Assembly: GCA_011192175.1 (NCBI GenBank)
Contig: DUEJ01000016.1
Coordinates: forward strand, 1-33,197
DNA: 33,197 nucleotides
From: Thermoflexia bacterium
Lineage (GTDB): Bacteria > Chloroflexota > Anaerolineae > B4-G1 > SLSP01
Direction: 5' to 3'
Shown here: piece after piece, positions 26,101 through 33,197 of the stretch
Layout: every line of letters starts with the position of its first letter
Position numbering within the stretch: the first letter of the stretch is position 1
The notes under the pieces: generated by a model
The model's database searches: none
The model's input: only the letters and a program-made list of their open reading frames with translations
Told to the model about the DNA's origin: nothing
Made by a program: the position numbers and the translations under genes

Positions 26101-29100
26101 AGACCACCGCCGTACTCAGCTACATTGAACGAAATAGAATGGTTAGTCAGAGTCACATCCGCGCCACCGTCGCTATAGATACCTCCGCCGTCCCCGCCAG
26201 CCTCACAAAGTGCGGTACCGCCACCACTAATTTGCACCGTGCTGCCGGGCGCATTATAGATACCGCCACCATGCCCTCCGGCTTCACATTGATAGACGAT
26301 AGTATCCCAAATTGTAACATTACTACCGGCCGCATTGTAAATTCCGCCGCCGTTGCCACTGGCAGAGCAACCATAGATATCCAATAGATCTAGTTTAACC
26401 ACGCTATTGGCACTTACATAGACTCCGCCGCCGTTCCCACCGGGCTTGCTCCCAGCGATAAGATTTAAATTCTCCAAGGTCACGGATATATTTTCACCAA
26501 TAGTAATCACGCGTTTCTCTTCACTATACGGAGACACTAGATTAGAGGCTTCTTCCGCCATGCCCGAAAAAGTCTTAGCCCAACCACCACTGATAGTGAT
26601 ATCTTTATCGATGGCGAGAGTTTCATTGCAAGTACCTTCAGCAACCTTGATAGTATCTCCGCTGCCCGCCGCCGCCAGCGCCAGACCAATCTGACCATAG
26701 AGCTGCCCGGTGGAGACCACCTGGGCCAGACAATCCACAACCTCATCCGCGCCCATATCTGGCGCGGCGTTGCTGGGACGGTGCTCATTATCCATATCGC
26801 GGGATACCGGCTGGCCCGTGACTACCACGCCCGCATCAACCAATATAGAGCCTCTTGCCAGGTGAAAATTCCAAACACCTGGATCATCGGACGGATCAAA
26901 CTCTTCATACAGGGGGGAAGAATTCAAGTTGTCGTCGCCAACGCCAACGCCACCTTGCACCTGATCCGCAGGGCCGTCAACCCAATAATCATTATGACTT
27001 AATGCCCCGGTAGCCCCATAGACGGCACTGCCTACATCAGCGACATTGCTATCAAAGATGTTATTTTTTACCACCGGAGTTCCCGCTGCGATATAGACAG
27101 CGCCTCCGCCACCCACCCCCGCCGAGTTTTTATAAAAATCATTGTGCATGATGAAAGGATCTCCAGCAACAACGTACACCCCGCCACCTTTATTAGTGCC
27201 CACATTCAGGTAAATCAGAGTATTCTGCACTAGCAGCTCATCACCAGAGACGTAGATAGCGCCACCGGAACTAGCCTGGTTGCCATAGAGTCGATTTGCC
27301 AGATCCAAGCTAGTGGTACCAGCACTGTAGAGCGCGCCTCCCCCATTATCGGCGGTGTTGCTGTAAATGCGATTGTTACGCAGAATCATTGTGCCAGCCG
27401 AGGCATTATAGAGCGCGGCGCCATCAGTAGCGAAATTCCTCACAATCCGATTGTTCTCCAAATAAACGTCTCCGCTATGATTGTAGATATATCCCCCCGC
27501 GCCGGCTGCGTTATATGTCAACAACGCAGCAGTGTTGTTCACCATCCAGAGAGAACCGTCGCGGTTATAAATGGCACCGCCATCTCCGGTAGCATCATTG
27601 TGATAGAAACGGGTACTATCAGTGACTGTCAACGCGCCGGTAGGCAGATAGATGGCGCCACCGTTCTCCGCCGAGTTGTAAGCCAATAAACTGTCTGCGA
27701 TGGCGAGTGTCGCGCCCGCCTGGTAGAGAGCTCCCCCATCAGCCGCCGTGTTGTGATGTAAGACTAGGCGCGAGAATTTGCCCCGCCCGCTAGCGTAATA
27801 GAGACCGCCACCGGCATCAAGGCCTCCGCCCGCACTGGCTAGCCCGTGCGCCAAATTGATGAGCGTGATACTGACCGCCTCTGTGTTGGTTACTAATAAC
27901 GCCCGCCCCAATTCCCCAGCATCAAACGTGGTAGTCCGCTCCTCATCAAAGGGCGGATAATCAACTGCCGGTTCAAAGCGTTCCTCGAAATCACGCGCAT
28001 AGCCCCCGCCCAACGTTAAATTCTGGGTGATATGTACTGTTTGCTTCAGCTCCCCGGCGTACTCATGCACGCCTCGGCAGATTCCTACCGTCACCTGGAT
28101 TTCATCACCCGGTAAACTGTTATCAATCGCCAGCTGCGGATTAGCGTAAACGCCCTGCTCCTCGTCATTGCGGACCACTCGCGCCCAACAAGCGCGCCGC
28201 TCATCAGCCCCGATATCAAATCCTTGATCGGCCGGGCGAAGATCGTACTCAAAGTCTTGAGTGACCGGGCTAGCCGGATCGCCTCTATCAAAGAGTGGGG
28301 AAGCGTCAGCCAAACGCAAATCACCGGCTTCAGCATCCTCAAAACGTGGAGCTAAAGAAAGAGTATGCAGCCCTTGTTCCGCCCAGCTGTTATAAGCATT
28401 CGCTATGGGATAGACATCGTTGTAATCCCCCCCGGAGAAACTCCCTTCACTAAAGATCGCATGGGCAGTAGTAGCCGTGTTGGTCGCGAAGATAGTGCTC
28501 CGAATAGTCGGAATCTGATCTTCGGTATAAAACCCACCACCCTGTTGAGCGGTGTTACTATAAATGGTGTTATGTTGAATGGTCAAGGCGAGCGTTCCAG
28601 AGGCGTTGTAGATAGCGCCGCCCTGTTCCGCCTGGTTGGAATAGAAGAAGTTATTTAGGAGCAGGGAGCTGCCATCAGCGTGATAGTAAGCACCGCCAGC
28701 GGCGGCCGCATTATCATGGAGCCAGTTCCCATCCAGCGTGACCGTGGCGCCGGCGTTGTAGACTGCGCCGCCTTGCTGTAACGCATAGCCCCCGCGCAGA
28801 TGCAATCCCGCCAGCGTGATGACGTTCGAGCTATCCAGATAAACCACGCGGCCCTGCCCTCCGGCGTCTAGCGTAGTGGAATTGGCTACCGGATCTGGTT
28901 CTAACCACTGCGTCAGAGTGTAACCGCCCTGCACCCCGATAGATTTGTTCAAGTAGAGCGACTGCTTAACTGTCTCGCTGCCCAGATCTCGCTCCCCAAC
29001 TCCTTTGCAAATTCCCGCGACGTGCAAGACGTCGCCTGTCGTGCTCTCATCCGCCGCACGTTGGACGCTGCCATAGAGTTGCCCCACCCCGTTGATACGC

Positions 29101-32100
29101 ACGTAACAATTACCAATCTCGTCCGCGCCAATATCAAAATTCTGATTAGCTGGACGCGGGCCACCATCAATATCAATCAGAATCGGGCTATGGGGGTCAC
29201 CTTTATCTTCCACCGGCGAGCCTTCGGCGAGATGCAGAAAATCGCTTGAGCCAAAGAGCACCGAGATAAAATCTGGCGCGTAGGAGAGATTACCAATCCC
29301 ATCGCCCGCCCCCAGTTCACCGCCATAGTTCCCCCCGCTGTTAGCATAGAGATCATTGTAATCAAATTGCGGGTCGGGGGTCTGCGCAGTATAGATACCG
29401 CCACCACCGTTGGTGGTCTCGGCAGTATTGCTCACCAACAAGGAGCTGTTGATGAGCGCGTTGGTCGTATTGTCGTCGTGATAGATGCCGCCACCAAGTT
29501 GAGCTTGATTAGCGTAGAAAGTAACATGGCGCACTTCCAGTGAGGAGGCTTCATTGTAGAGGCCGCCACCATTCCCCGTCGCGGTACTCTGAGCCACAAT
29601 GGTATTCACTAACGTTAACGCGGCGATATTATAAAGCCCCCCCCCAGTTGCAGCCATATTGCCCACCAGCGTGCTGCGCTCTAAATCCAGTGTACCCGCA
29701 TTGTAAACTGCGCCACCGGCCAGAGCAGCGGTATTGGAGATGAAGCTAGTGATAGAGATCGTCTCCATGTCCCCCAGGTTATAGATTGCCCCACCATCCT
29801 CCTGCGCAGTGTTAGTGAGAAAGTGCGTCGCGCCTAGCTGCAACGTGCCGCCGGCCGCATTATAGCAACCACCGCCCTTTGTAGCTGTGCTAGCGCTAAC
29901 CTCTACCGCGTCCAGAACTAACTCTGCATCTTGATTATAGATGCCGCCGCCGAGGCCATTGGGGACCGGCGCAGCACCGCGCTGAAATACTATATGCGAA
30001 ACATTCAGTTCCAGCGTCCCCGTATAAGGATTATGCACCAACATTACCCGCCCCCGTCCCAACGCATCAAAGATAGTCGGTTCAGGATCTGGCCCCAACT
30101 CGGCAAAGTCAGGGGCGTAACCGCCGGCCAGAGTCAAACTCTTGGTAATCACCACCGTCTGGCTAACCCAGTCACCGTCCACCAAACGCGGCTGCACGCC
30201 CCAACAAATACCGGAAACCTGGACAATGTAATCTCGAGGCGCGGCGTCCACAGCTTCCTGGATGCTGTAATAAACCGGCCCGACTTGCGGATCCTCGTCC
30301 GGGGCTGGATGAGGATTGATCACGCGCGCCAAACAACCCAGGAGCTCATCTGCCCCCATATCGAAGCCCTGATTACTGGGGCGCGGATCTTCCTCGAAGT
30401 CAGTCGTCAGCGAAGTGGCGGGATCAGCAGAATCCACCGCTGGAGAGCTAGCCGTCAAATGAAAATCCGCAACCTGAATACCCTGGAACAGGGGATTGAC
30501 CGAGACGCTATGCGCACCCAGCGCGAGATTACTCTCTGGAGCAACGCTGGCTGAGTTTCCCCAAATATCATTGTAATCATGGCTTAAGGCGCCAGAACTA
30601 TCGTGGTATACGCCTCCACCGGTCGCAGCGGAGTTGGAGATCACCAGCGTATTAGAAATGGTCAGAGACCAGCCCCCATCATTGTACAAACCACCACCAT
30701 AGGTGCTGGCTTGGTTCCCATAGAGTGTGTTGTTAAGCACGGATAAGAGCGCACCGGCAGCGTTGTAAACGCCGCCTCCCCCAGCCGTGGTCGTGTTACT
30801 GTAAATCAAACCATTAGCAATGATCAGCGAACCACCATTATAAATTCCACCACCAGGACCATCAGTGGCTTCAGCGTAGCGGATGATCAATCCATCAACC
30901 TGAACGTCACCCGCGTCATTGTAGAGACCTCCACCACGCTCCGCCAGAGTGCCAGAAATAACCATATCTTCTATGATTGGAGCACCATTTTCAACGTAAA
31001 TGCCGCCCCCGCGCGCGCCCTCACAGTTTTCAATAATTAAGTGGCGCAAAAGGGGAGAGGAATCTCCTTTAACGTAAATCCCACCGCCAGCCCCGGTTGG
31101 TGCAGAGGCGTTCCTAAAGGTGAACCCTTCCAAAACAATCGGCGTGCCAGCCCCGATGTCAATCTGCACGCCACGATTATTACCGCCAAAATCAATGACC
31201 GTTGCGGCAGGCTCCACTTCCTCTGGCGCGACAAATTCCTCCCCTTCTATCAAATAACCGCCCTTAACACTGATAGCCTGCCGGAGACGTATCTCCGCAC
31301 CCGCTAAATAGTTTCCCCTGGCGACTAACACCTCGTCCGTGGCTACCGCCTGCGCAACAGCATGCCCTACCGTTTTACAAGGGAGGTAAGCTTGCGTACA
31401 GTTGTTCTGGTCATCCTGCCCTTCCGGTTCCACATAGCGATCTCCGGATAGAGATTCTGCCGTGGTGGTATCGGTAACTACGGCAGAGACTGACGGGTAG
31501 GTATGTGCAGTGACGCGCAGGAGAGAATTATCGCTCAGGTTGGCAGCAGCGGTCTCGGAGACCGCTACCCGGACTTGGATCAGCGCGCTCTGCTGATAAT
31601 CCAATTGGATCGGCTCCACAGGCACCGTTAATTCACCCCATCCTAGCGATGAATCTACGGTCACGGTAAAAGTATCGGGCGGGCCGACGTTAGTGACCAC
31701 GTGTGTGTAAGTGATTTCAGCACCTGGGGTAACATCCTGGCCCGCATTGGCGGACAATTGAATGCCCGGATTAGCGATCTCATCCGTGGCCGTATCTAGC
31801 GCCCCCGCATTAGTGCGAGAAGTTACCGTGATGACCGTCTCGTTGACAAAGCCCTCGCTGACCGTAGAGGGGACTGTCACTGTCAATTGAAAAGTGTGAC
31901 CATCATTGACGAGCAATCCCACTCCAGAAATTGAGTCCGGCGAGACTGCCCAGCCCGCAAGGTTGGCTATAACCACATCAAAGGTATCAGTCATGGACGG
32001 CGTGTACCCGGTGTTGGTAAAGGTATGCGTGAACGTTACTTCGTGACCGGCCACGTCATCCCTATTCAGCACCACAAAGGGATCACTGGCGCTCAAAATA

Positions 32101-33197
32101 ACAGCGGCGTAATTATCGCGCTCGTCAGCCCCAACGTCCGCGCGCGGGCCAGTAGGACGATGGTCTCCTTCAAAGTCATACGCTAATGTGGAGTCCGGGT
32201 CCGCCACGTTGATCAACGGAGAGGATAAGTTCAAGTGAAAATCGCCGTCAGCTGGATCTTCCAATCCCGGGGCGACCGCCAAACTATGCTCACCCGGAGA
32301 GGCCCCGGAACAATCATCGGGACTATTGGCATAGAAATCATTGTAATCCAAAGTGAGCTCGCCGCTAACCCCCTGCGCCAGACCACCGCCAGCAACAGCC
32401 ACATTCTCCACTATGATATTGTTTAGCACCGTCATAATGCCTTGATTCAACACGCCTCCGCCGTTATTAGTGGCCGTGTTGCTGTAAATTGTATTGTAGC
32501 GTAGCCGCGCACGACTAGCCCCATCAAGCCTAATACCGCCTCCATTTGAGGCGGTATTATGGTAAATGACGTTATTCTGCACAGTAGCCGAAACCAAGCC
32601 GCCTAGACTAAGTCCACCTCCTGGATAAGCGGTATGACCACCCGTCAAATGTAAATTCTCGATGGTAGCGACCGCCCCCGTCACGTAGATTACCCGGCCC
32701 TGCTCCTGCGCGTCCAATACCGTGGGGCCATATTGCGGCGTCGTCCAATCGGTGACGGTGTAGGCCCCGCGCAGAGTCAAACTCTTGTTCAGATAGACCG
32801 TCTGAGTCAGCCCGCTATATTCGCTCACCTCGGCACAGTAGCCAGCAATCTTCACCGTATCCCCGGCCGTGGCGGCATCCACTGCCGCCTGCACCGCCGT
32901 GTAAACCTGGCCCGCGTCGAGCCGCGCGTAGCAAGGCGCATCCGCCGTGTACTCGTCCGCGCCGCGATCGAAGCCGGTGCCGAAGGGCCGCCCATGGCCG
33001 TCGATATCGGCGGTCACGGTAGAGAGAGAGCCACCCATGTCAATGGCGGGGGAGCCAGAGGAGAGATGGAGATTCCCCTGCGCAGGGGCCACGAAATCGG
33101 GGTTCTGCGTAGTGCGGTTATTTTGCCCCGTCGGAGGCGTGTAGTCGTCAGGCGAGTTCCCGTAGAAATCAGTGTAGGCCACGGAGAGCGTGCCGCC
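20160..33197 (-). CDS. Giant modular secreted-type protein: beta-helix modules, NEW3-like Ig domains, CARDB (5' end outside window)
   Basis: The frame is open from the right edge to TAG at 20160, encoding at least 4345 residues; the GTG at 33182 is internal, since the encoded GGTLSVAYTDFYGNSPDDY continues a beta-helix module. N to C order: the end of a beta-helix module, one full module, two NEW3/DUF11-like domains, five tandem beta-helix modules, two NEW3-like domains, one beta-helix module, ten NEW3-like domains, YLPLVMRNY, a CARDB-like domain, and a Pro-rich tail. Beta-helix parts show Pmp-like GGGLYN/GGAIYN repeats and end in SPAxDxxD...RPxxxxxDxGADE ('choice-of-anchor Q'-like) segments. 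No LPXTG or transmembrane helix is visible at the C-terminus. Such architecture suits an adhesin, sheath or carbohydrate-binding surface protein (inference). No enzymatic motif was recognised. Confidence 0.9.
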   Translation of the reverse strand, partial: GGTLSVAYTDFYGNSPDDYTPPTGQNNRTTQNPDFVAPAQGNLHLSSGSPAIDMGGSLSTVTADIDGHGRPFGTGFDRGADEYTADAPCYARLDAGQVYTAVQAAVDAATAGDTVKIAGYCAEVSEYSGLTQTVYLNKSLTLRGAYTVTDWTTPQYGPTVLDAQEQGRVIYVTGAVATIENLHLTGGHTAYPGGGLSLGGLVSATVQNNVIYHNTASNGGGIRLDGASRARLRYNTIYSNTATNNGGGVLNQGIMTVLNNIIVENVAVAGGGLAQGVSGELTLDYNDFYANSPDDCSGASPGEHSLAVAPGLEDPADGDFHLNLSSPLINVADPDSTLAYDFEGDHRPTGPRADVGADERDNYAAVILSASDPFVVLNRDDVAGHEVTFTHTFTNTGYTPSMTDTFDVVIANLAGWAVSPDSISGVGLLVNDGHTFQLTVTVPSTVSEGFVNETVITVTSRTNAGALDTATDEIANPGIQLSANAGQDVTPGAEITYTHVVTNVGPPDTFTVTVDSSLGWGELTVPVEPIQLDYQQSALIQVRVAVSETAAANLSDNSLLRVTAHTYPSVSAVVTDTTTAESLSGDRYVEPEGQDDQNNCTQAYLPCKTVGHAVAQAVATDEVLVARGNYLAGAEIRLRQAISVKGGYLIEGEEFVAPEEVEPAATVIDFGGNNRGVQIDIGAGTPIVLEGFTFRNASAPTGAGGGIYVKGDSSPLLRHLIIENCEGARGGGIYVENGAPIIEDMVISGTLAERGGGLYNDAGDVQVDGLIIRYAEATDGPGGGIYNGGSLIIANGLIYSNTTTAGGGGVYNAAGALLSVLNNTLYGNQASTYGGGLYNDGGWSLTISNTLVISNSAATGGGVYHDSSGALSHDYNDIWGNSASVAPESNLALGAHSVSVNPLFQGIQVADFHLTASSPAVDSADPATSLTTDFEEDPRPSNQGFDMGADELLGCLARVINPHPAPDEDPQVGPVYYSIQEAVDAAPRDYIVQVSGICWGVQPRLVDGDWVSQTVVITKSLTLAGGYAPDFAELGPDPEPTIFDALGRGRVMLVHNPYTGTLELNVSHIVFQRGAAPVPNGLGGGIYNQDAELVLDAVEVSASTATKGGGCYNAAGGTLQLGATHFLTNTAQEDGGAIYNLGDMETISITSFISNTAALAGGAVYNAGTLDLERSTLVGNMAATGGGLYNIAALTLVNTIVAQSTATGNGGGLYNEASSLEVRHVTFYANQAQLGGGIYHDDNTTNALINSSLLVSNTAETTNGGGGIYTAQTPDPQFDYNDLYANSGGNYGGELGAGDGIGNLSYAPDFISVLFGSSDFLHLAEGSPVEDKGDPHSPILIDIDGGPRPANQNFDIGADEIGNCYVRINGVGQLYGSVQRAADESTTGDVLHVAGICKGVGERDLGSETVKQSLYLNKSIGVQGGYTLTQWLEPDPVANSTTLDAGGQGRVVYLDSSNVITLAGLHLRGGYALQQGGAVYNAGATVTLDGNWLHDNAAAAGGAYYHADGSSLLLNNFFYSNQAEQGGAIYNASGTLALTIQHNTIYSNTAQQGGGFYTEDQIPTIRSTIFATNTATTAHAIFSEGSFSGGDYNDVYPIANAYNSWAEQGLHTLSLAPRFEDAEAGDLRLADASPLFDRGDPASPVTQDFEYDLRPADQGFDIGADERRACWARVVRNDEEQGVYANPQLAIDNSLPGDEIQVTVGICRGVHEYAGELKQTVHITQNLTLGGGYARDFEERFEPAVDYPPFDEERTTTFDAGELGRALLVTNTEAVSITLINLAHGLASAGGGLDAGGGLYYASGRGKFSRLVLHHNTAADGGALYQAGATLAIADSLLAYNSAENGGAIYLPTGALTVTDSTRFYHNDATGDGGAIYNRDGSLWMVNNTAALLTYNAAGAGGYIYNHSGDVYLENNRIVRNFATDGAALYNASAGTMILRNNRIYSNTADNGGGALYSAGTTSLDLANRLYGNQASSGGAIYVSGDELLVQNTLIYLNVGTNKGGGVYVVAGDPFIMHNDFYKNSAGVGGGGAVYIAAGTPVVKNNIFDSNVADVGSAVYGATGALSHNDYWVDGPADQVQGGVGVGDDNLNSSPLYEEFDPSDDPGVWNFHLARGSILVDAGVVVTGQPVSRDMDNEHRPSNAAPDMGADEVVDCLAQVVSTGQLYGQIGLALAAAGSGDTIKVAEGTCNETLAIDKDITISGGWAKTFSGMAEEASNLVSPYSEEKRVITIGENISVTLENLNLIAGSKPGGNGGGVYVSANSVVKLDLLDIYGCSASGNGGGIYNAAGSNVTIWDTIVYQCEAGGHGGGIYNAPGSTVQISGGGTALCEAGGDGGGIYSDGGADVTLTNHSISFNVAEYGGGLYSAMGNTDILNVKFWVNIARQDGGGLYNTGDNVNLYHLTFYENNAPGSTGGGLYNEGSNMVINASIIAANDAATGDGLYSTSNVAVGHTLRWGDTYVNAAVTDELHVDPQLTYGGALTYNSPAIDAVPESASTITFDCYVSPRPQLCDKDMGAQEYRVGKRNLEWNEVADHTLAPGEIYTYTFAVTNLSEQWFWDDSENPGTGYTETIVLDLATSRDWAEIAAVVGEVRVTDITTDSATIDVGPGKTAQILVRVTIPPGQPASVEGDSTTLETTRLVYRAQMCGFTDLTGEFEVLSKVIEDYQAELGPGRVGVVQPGGTITYTHTLTNTGNVTDTYSFYPSSGFYAQGTIVAPPGNVTLAPLMTETVVLSVVANLEAAHGLVDLTEAMALSAGGGAAASAVNRTTISPTYGTRYLALDGTDSLVDETVGGGVFDYADNNCSQPNLGACRTLQHVLSQASAGDTIKIAAGHYTATYTTTHASQVITQALFINQPLTVTGGYLSSAWDESPPDHITHATTLDAGGAGRLFYITVGSGAVRLERLTLTQGDATGFVVNAGGALYNEGADLTLNALNIHTNDADLGGGLYSAAGEILLTNSLLHANGGSATQGGGLYAQAGTLTVLNDTFHANQASDTGGALYMAGGTLAMTNTIIAGHSSGSAVYAGAASSSDYNLYWDNTPDDVGGTATLGGHAVQADPQLDADLSLLYTSPARDVADPGTDLGLIPLDYANNPRLLGGWVDLGAREFYGDPGVSLVPDNEQALLVGASHIYTHTLTNTGDLTDTFDISVTGSSWVTGFSPAVVNGLPPAQSATIEVYVTVPVGAGGAEEVAYVRATSRGAGHPADSATDTTFALFTPGVIISSGQSGGTLPATPITYTHTVTNTGTGQDTYIVTHESPAGWTVDHIPALTLGFEETGTLTVQVIPPADALSSTVGTVTVTVTSAFSPTVQDLAADNTVVAQTHNLQLTPDYFRAITNQTAVTYTHTLTNAGNYTETIMLAKDHTQEWVGQLLPDTSAKMGPFTAIPLLFRLIDIPADSGGKTDIATITATVPGAPAVHVVDTTHIIPRYEFALTPLAQSLTVAADKVVTFTHVLTNLGNLEDAFTLVAVNNLGGWPDPVLSDASVTLSPGASRSVVITATVPGGSLGQVNETTLRVTSSEGAFKEAVDTITVETPVIRTVEIGLPDSCHANPGETVTYQHTVTNTGNVSDTYTLDAASELGWTGLSVEPGQVELEPDETHPVTVTFTVPASASAGLVEHTTVTATSQTDNGVSATLVDTTTVNLVGGLIFVPDRAGNALPGDFVVYTHTLTNTGSAEDTFDLIESSSQGWPVELSASQVTLAAWETAQVVVTVTVPSTAAVGLVDTTTVTATSQFDGAWAKVEDETTALLEPGVELAPPRSSNADPGESVLYTHVVTNTGNGTDTFDLTAVSDQGWVVNVLPTPLTLAADETRTVTVTLQVPGDALSGTVDVSTVTATSQADGSISDSVTDTTTVNRVAGLTFVPDRAGNALPGDFVVYTHTLTNTGSAEDTFDLIESSSRGWPVELSASQVPLAAWETAQIVVTVTVPSTAAVGLVDTTTVTATSQFNPACFDRVIDTTAAVPNRDLIFSPDYQRSVDPGAVEYYRHVLTNTGDVTDTFVITWTAAAGWTGVEPERIVALPAGASAPVTVTVAVPAGTLSGTVATALITATSENDLAVWDTVMDVTTVNLVRGFSLSAGMMQNAVAGELVTYLHQVTNNGNYTDTFLAEVVSTQGWTATVAPEMLSLAAGLTDAITLSLLVPDTAATNTVEGTVLTLTTQSLPVLLETVTDTTTIVEAPAWSIYLPLVMRNYTSNAPDLVVTTLEATPDGGNYLISVTVKNQGPQPVAYGNNFFVDFYVDRIPAFKLVGDVSWGVQGDWFGVGESRVLSATYTLAAGTHQLYAQVDTDNTVVEANESNNVTGPQTIVVTSSAQSGDEEPLVTPAPTPLPGPRPTPTAMP
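20246..20600 (-). other. CARDB-like domain of the giant protein
   Basis: Runs from APDLVVTTLEATPDGG to VEANESNNVTG and TIVV. The closing 'DTDNxVxExNExNN' pattern is the hallmark of CARDB (cell-adhesion-related) Ig-like domains, often found at the ends of secreted bacterial proteins. It is followed only by an acidic and then Pro/Thr-rich tail (TPAPTPLPGPRPTPTAMP). Confidence 0.75.
20604..20630 (-). other. YLPLVMRNY motif
   Basis: This short motif, preceded by Ile and placed between the last NEW3-like domain and CARDB, resembles the 'YLPLV' motif seen near the C-termini of many Chloroflexota secreted proteins (from memory). Its role is not established; it may be a linker strand or a surface-retention signal. 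Confidence 0.5.
21343..21632 (-). repeat. Near-identical domain repeat, copy in domain 8 of the array
   Basis: 290 bp matching 21982-22271 with roughly 16 mismatches by eye (about 94-95 percent), offset exactly 639 bp (213 codons). Other domains of the array are far more diverged, so this pair reflects a recent duplication or gene conversion. The intervening domain (7) is not duplicated. Confidence 0.9.
21982..22271 (-). repeat. Near-identical domain repeat, copy in domain 6 of the array
   Basis: Partner of 21343-21632. The longest shared run, around 22125-22239, has only about one difference. Both encode FVPDRAGNALPGDFVVYTHT followed by the same LTNTGSAEDTFDLIESSS block. Confidence 0.9.
23857..24868 (-). 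other. Beta-helix module 7 of the giant protein
   Basis: Begins with TRYLALDGTDSL and a Cys pair header (NNCSQPNLGACRTLQHVLSQ...GDTIKIAAGHY). Continues with FINQPLTVTGGY and LDAGGAGRLFYI, then GGALYNEG/GGGLYSAAG/GGGLYAQAG/GGALYMAGG repeats and a DYNLYWDN turn. Closes with SPARDVADP...DLGAREF. It lies between the NEW3-like pair and the ten-domain array. Confidence 0.75.
24869..25640 (-). other. Second pair of NEW3-like domains
   Basis: Two Ig-like domains: one diverged (LAPGEIYTYTFAVTNLSEQW with a longer DDSENPGTGYTETI insertion) and one standard (QPGGTITYTHTLTNTGNVTDTY). They separate the five-module beta-helix block from module 7, probably as a hinge. Confidence 0.65.
25641..31446 (-). repeat. 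Block of five tandem beta-helix modules (modules 2-6)
   Basis: Approximate module limits are 30352-31446, 29128-30352, 28210-29128, 26750-28210 and 25641-26750. Each has a Cys-containing header with a GD-I-V-V-GIC-like strand, then a 'SLTLGGGY' and 'TTFDAGGxGR' strand, multiple GGGIYN/GGAIYN rungs with N-T-A spacers, a DYNDxY turn, and a closing RPxxQxFDxGADE. Modules 3-6 follow directly on the previous GADE without an Ig linker, forming one long solenoid-rich segment of about 1930 residues. Confidence 0.8.
31447..32117 (-). other. First pair of NEW3-like domains
   Basis: Two domains with VTFTHTFTNTGYTPSMTDTFDV and ITYTHVVTNVGPPDTFTVTV cores, located between beta-helix modules 1 and 2. Module 2 then opens with a different header (GDRYVEPEGQDDQNNC). 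Confidence 0.7.
32118..33197 (-). other. Beta-helix module 1 and the truncated end of module 0
   Basis: Module 1 (about 32118-32960) opens with CYARLDAGQVYTAVQAAVDA and closes with RPTGPRADVGADE. The preceding 235 bp encode the final strand and closing GRPFGTGFDRGADE segment of another module that begins beyond the window. Confidence 0.75.

Noticed and set aside
33180-33182. GTG 33182 as the start of the giant protein
   Set aside because: The frame is open to the edge, the preceding codons encode GGTLS that fits the beta-helix pattern, and a secreted protein would need a signal peptide, which is absent here.
23857-33197. CRISPR-like or satellite-like regular repeats
   Set aside because: The periodic gttgtagagcgcgccgcc-type motifs encode GGxxYN beta-helix rungs in one open frame; spacing and sequence vary, and there are no identical repeats with unique spacers.

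Overview
The window looks like a chromosomal segment of a Chloroflexota bacterium, probably Anaerolineae or Caldilineae-like. This is inferred from style, with no database check: long Thr/Pro/Glu-rich linkers behind a lipobox, a 'YLPLV' motif near the C-terminus of a very large secreted-type protein, paired half-size ABC exporters, tandem plsY genes, and intergenic space packed with heptamer tracts, REP-like hairpins and a MITE.

Layout, left to right. (1) 1-348: the 5' end of a minus-strand membrane-anchored protein, then a minus-strand tRNA-Gln(TTG) with its own promoter and intrinsic terminator. (2) 403-4656: two half-size ABC exporters on the plus strand. Their motifs are complementary (LSGGQ with a Walker B Asp-Asp in the first, LSLGQ with a normal Walker B Glu in the second), the signature of a heterodimeric exporter with one degenerate ATP site. 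A 564-bp spacer made of repeats separates them. (3) 4689-14997: a carbohydrate-utilisation locus. A MITE with a 10-bp target duplication lies just upstream of a near-consensus sigma-70 promoter and a perfect 16-bp LacI-type operator. Then come a LacI-family repressor, a GH2 beta-mannosidase, and a complete family-5 (Opp/Dpp-type) ABC importer: lipoprotein binding protein, two permeases, two ATPases. The simplest reading is uptake of beta-mannosides or manno-oligosaccharides, cytoplasmic hydrolysis by the mannosidase, and relief of LacI repression. (4) 15171-18162: an uncharacterised protein with a weak phosphodiester-glycosidase-like C-terminus, overlapping the first of two tandem plsY acyltransferase genes. 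A 16-unit heptamer tract separates the two plsY copies. A perfect inverted repeat at 18292-18325 marks the convergent boundary.

(5) 18347-33197, all minus strand: a cell-surface region. Transcribed right to left, it holds a giant protein of at least 4345 residues (5' end outside the window), a small secreted Pro/Thr-rich protein ending in an LPLTG sortase-like signal, and a polytopic membrane protein. The giant protein has eight right-handed beta-helix modules (one cut by the edge), fourteen NEW3/DUF11-like Ig-type domains (2 + 2 + 10), a 'YLPLV' motif, a CARDB domain and a proline-rich tail. Conserved Cys pairs mark the start of its beta-helix modules, and two of its Ig-type domains are nearly identical at DNA level.

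Most novel for follow-up: the giant modular protein with its neighbouring LPXTG-like protein, the MITE beside the LacI-regulated promoter, and the large insertion in the second sugar permease.
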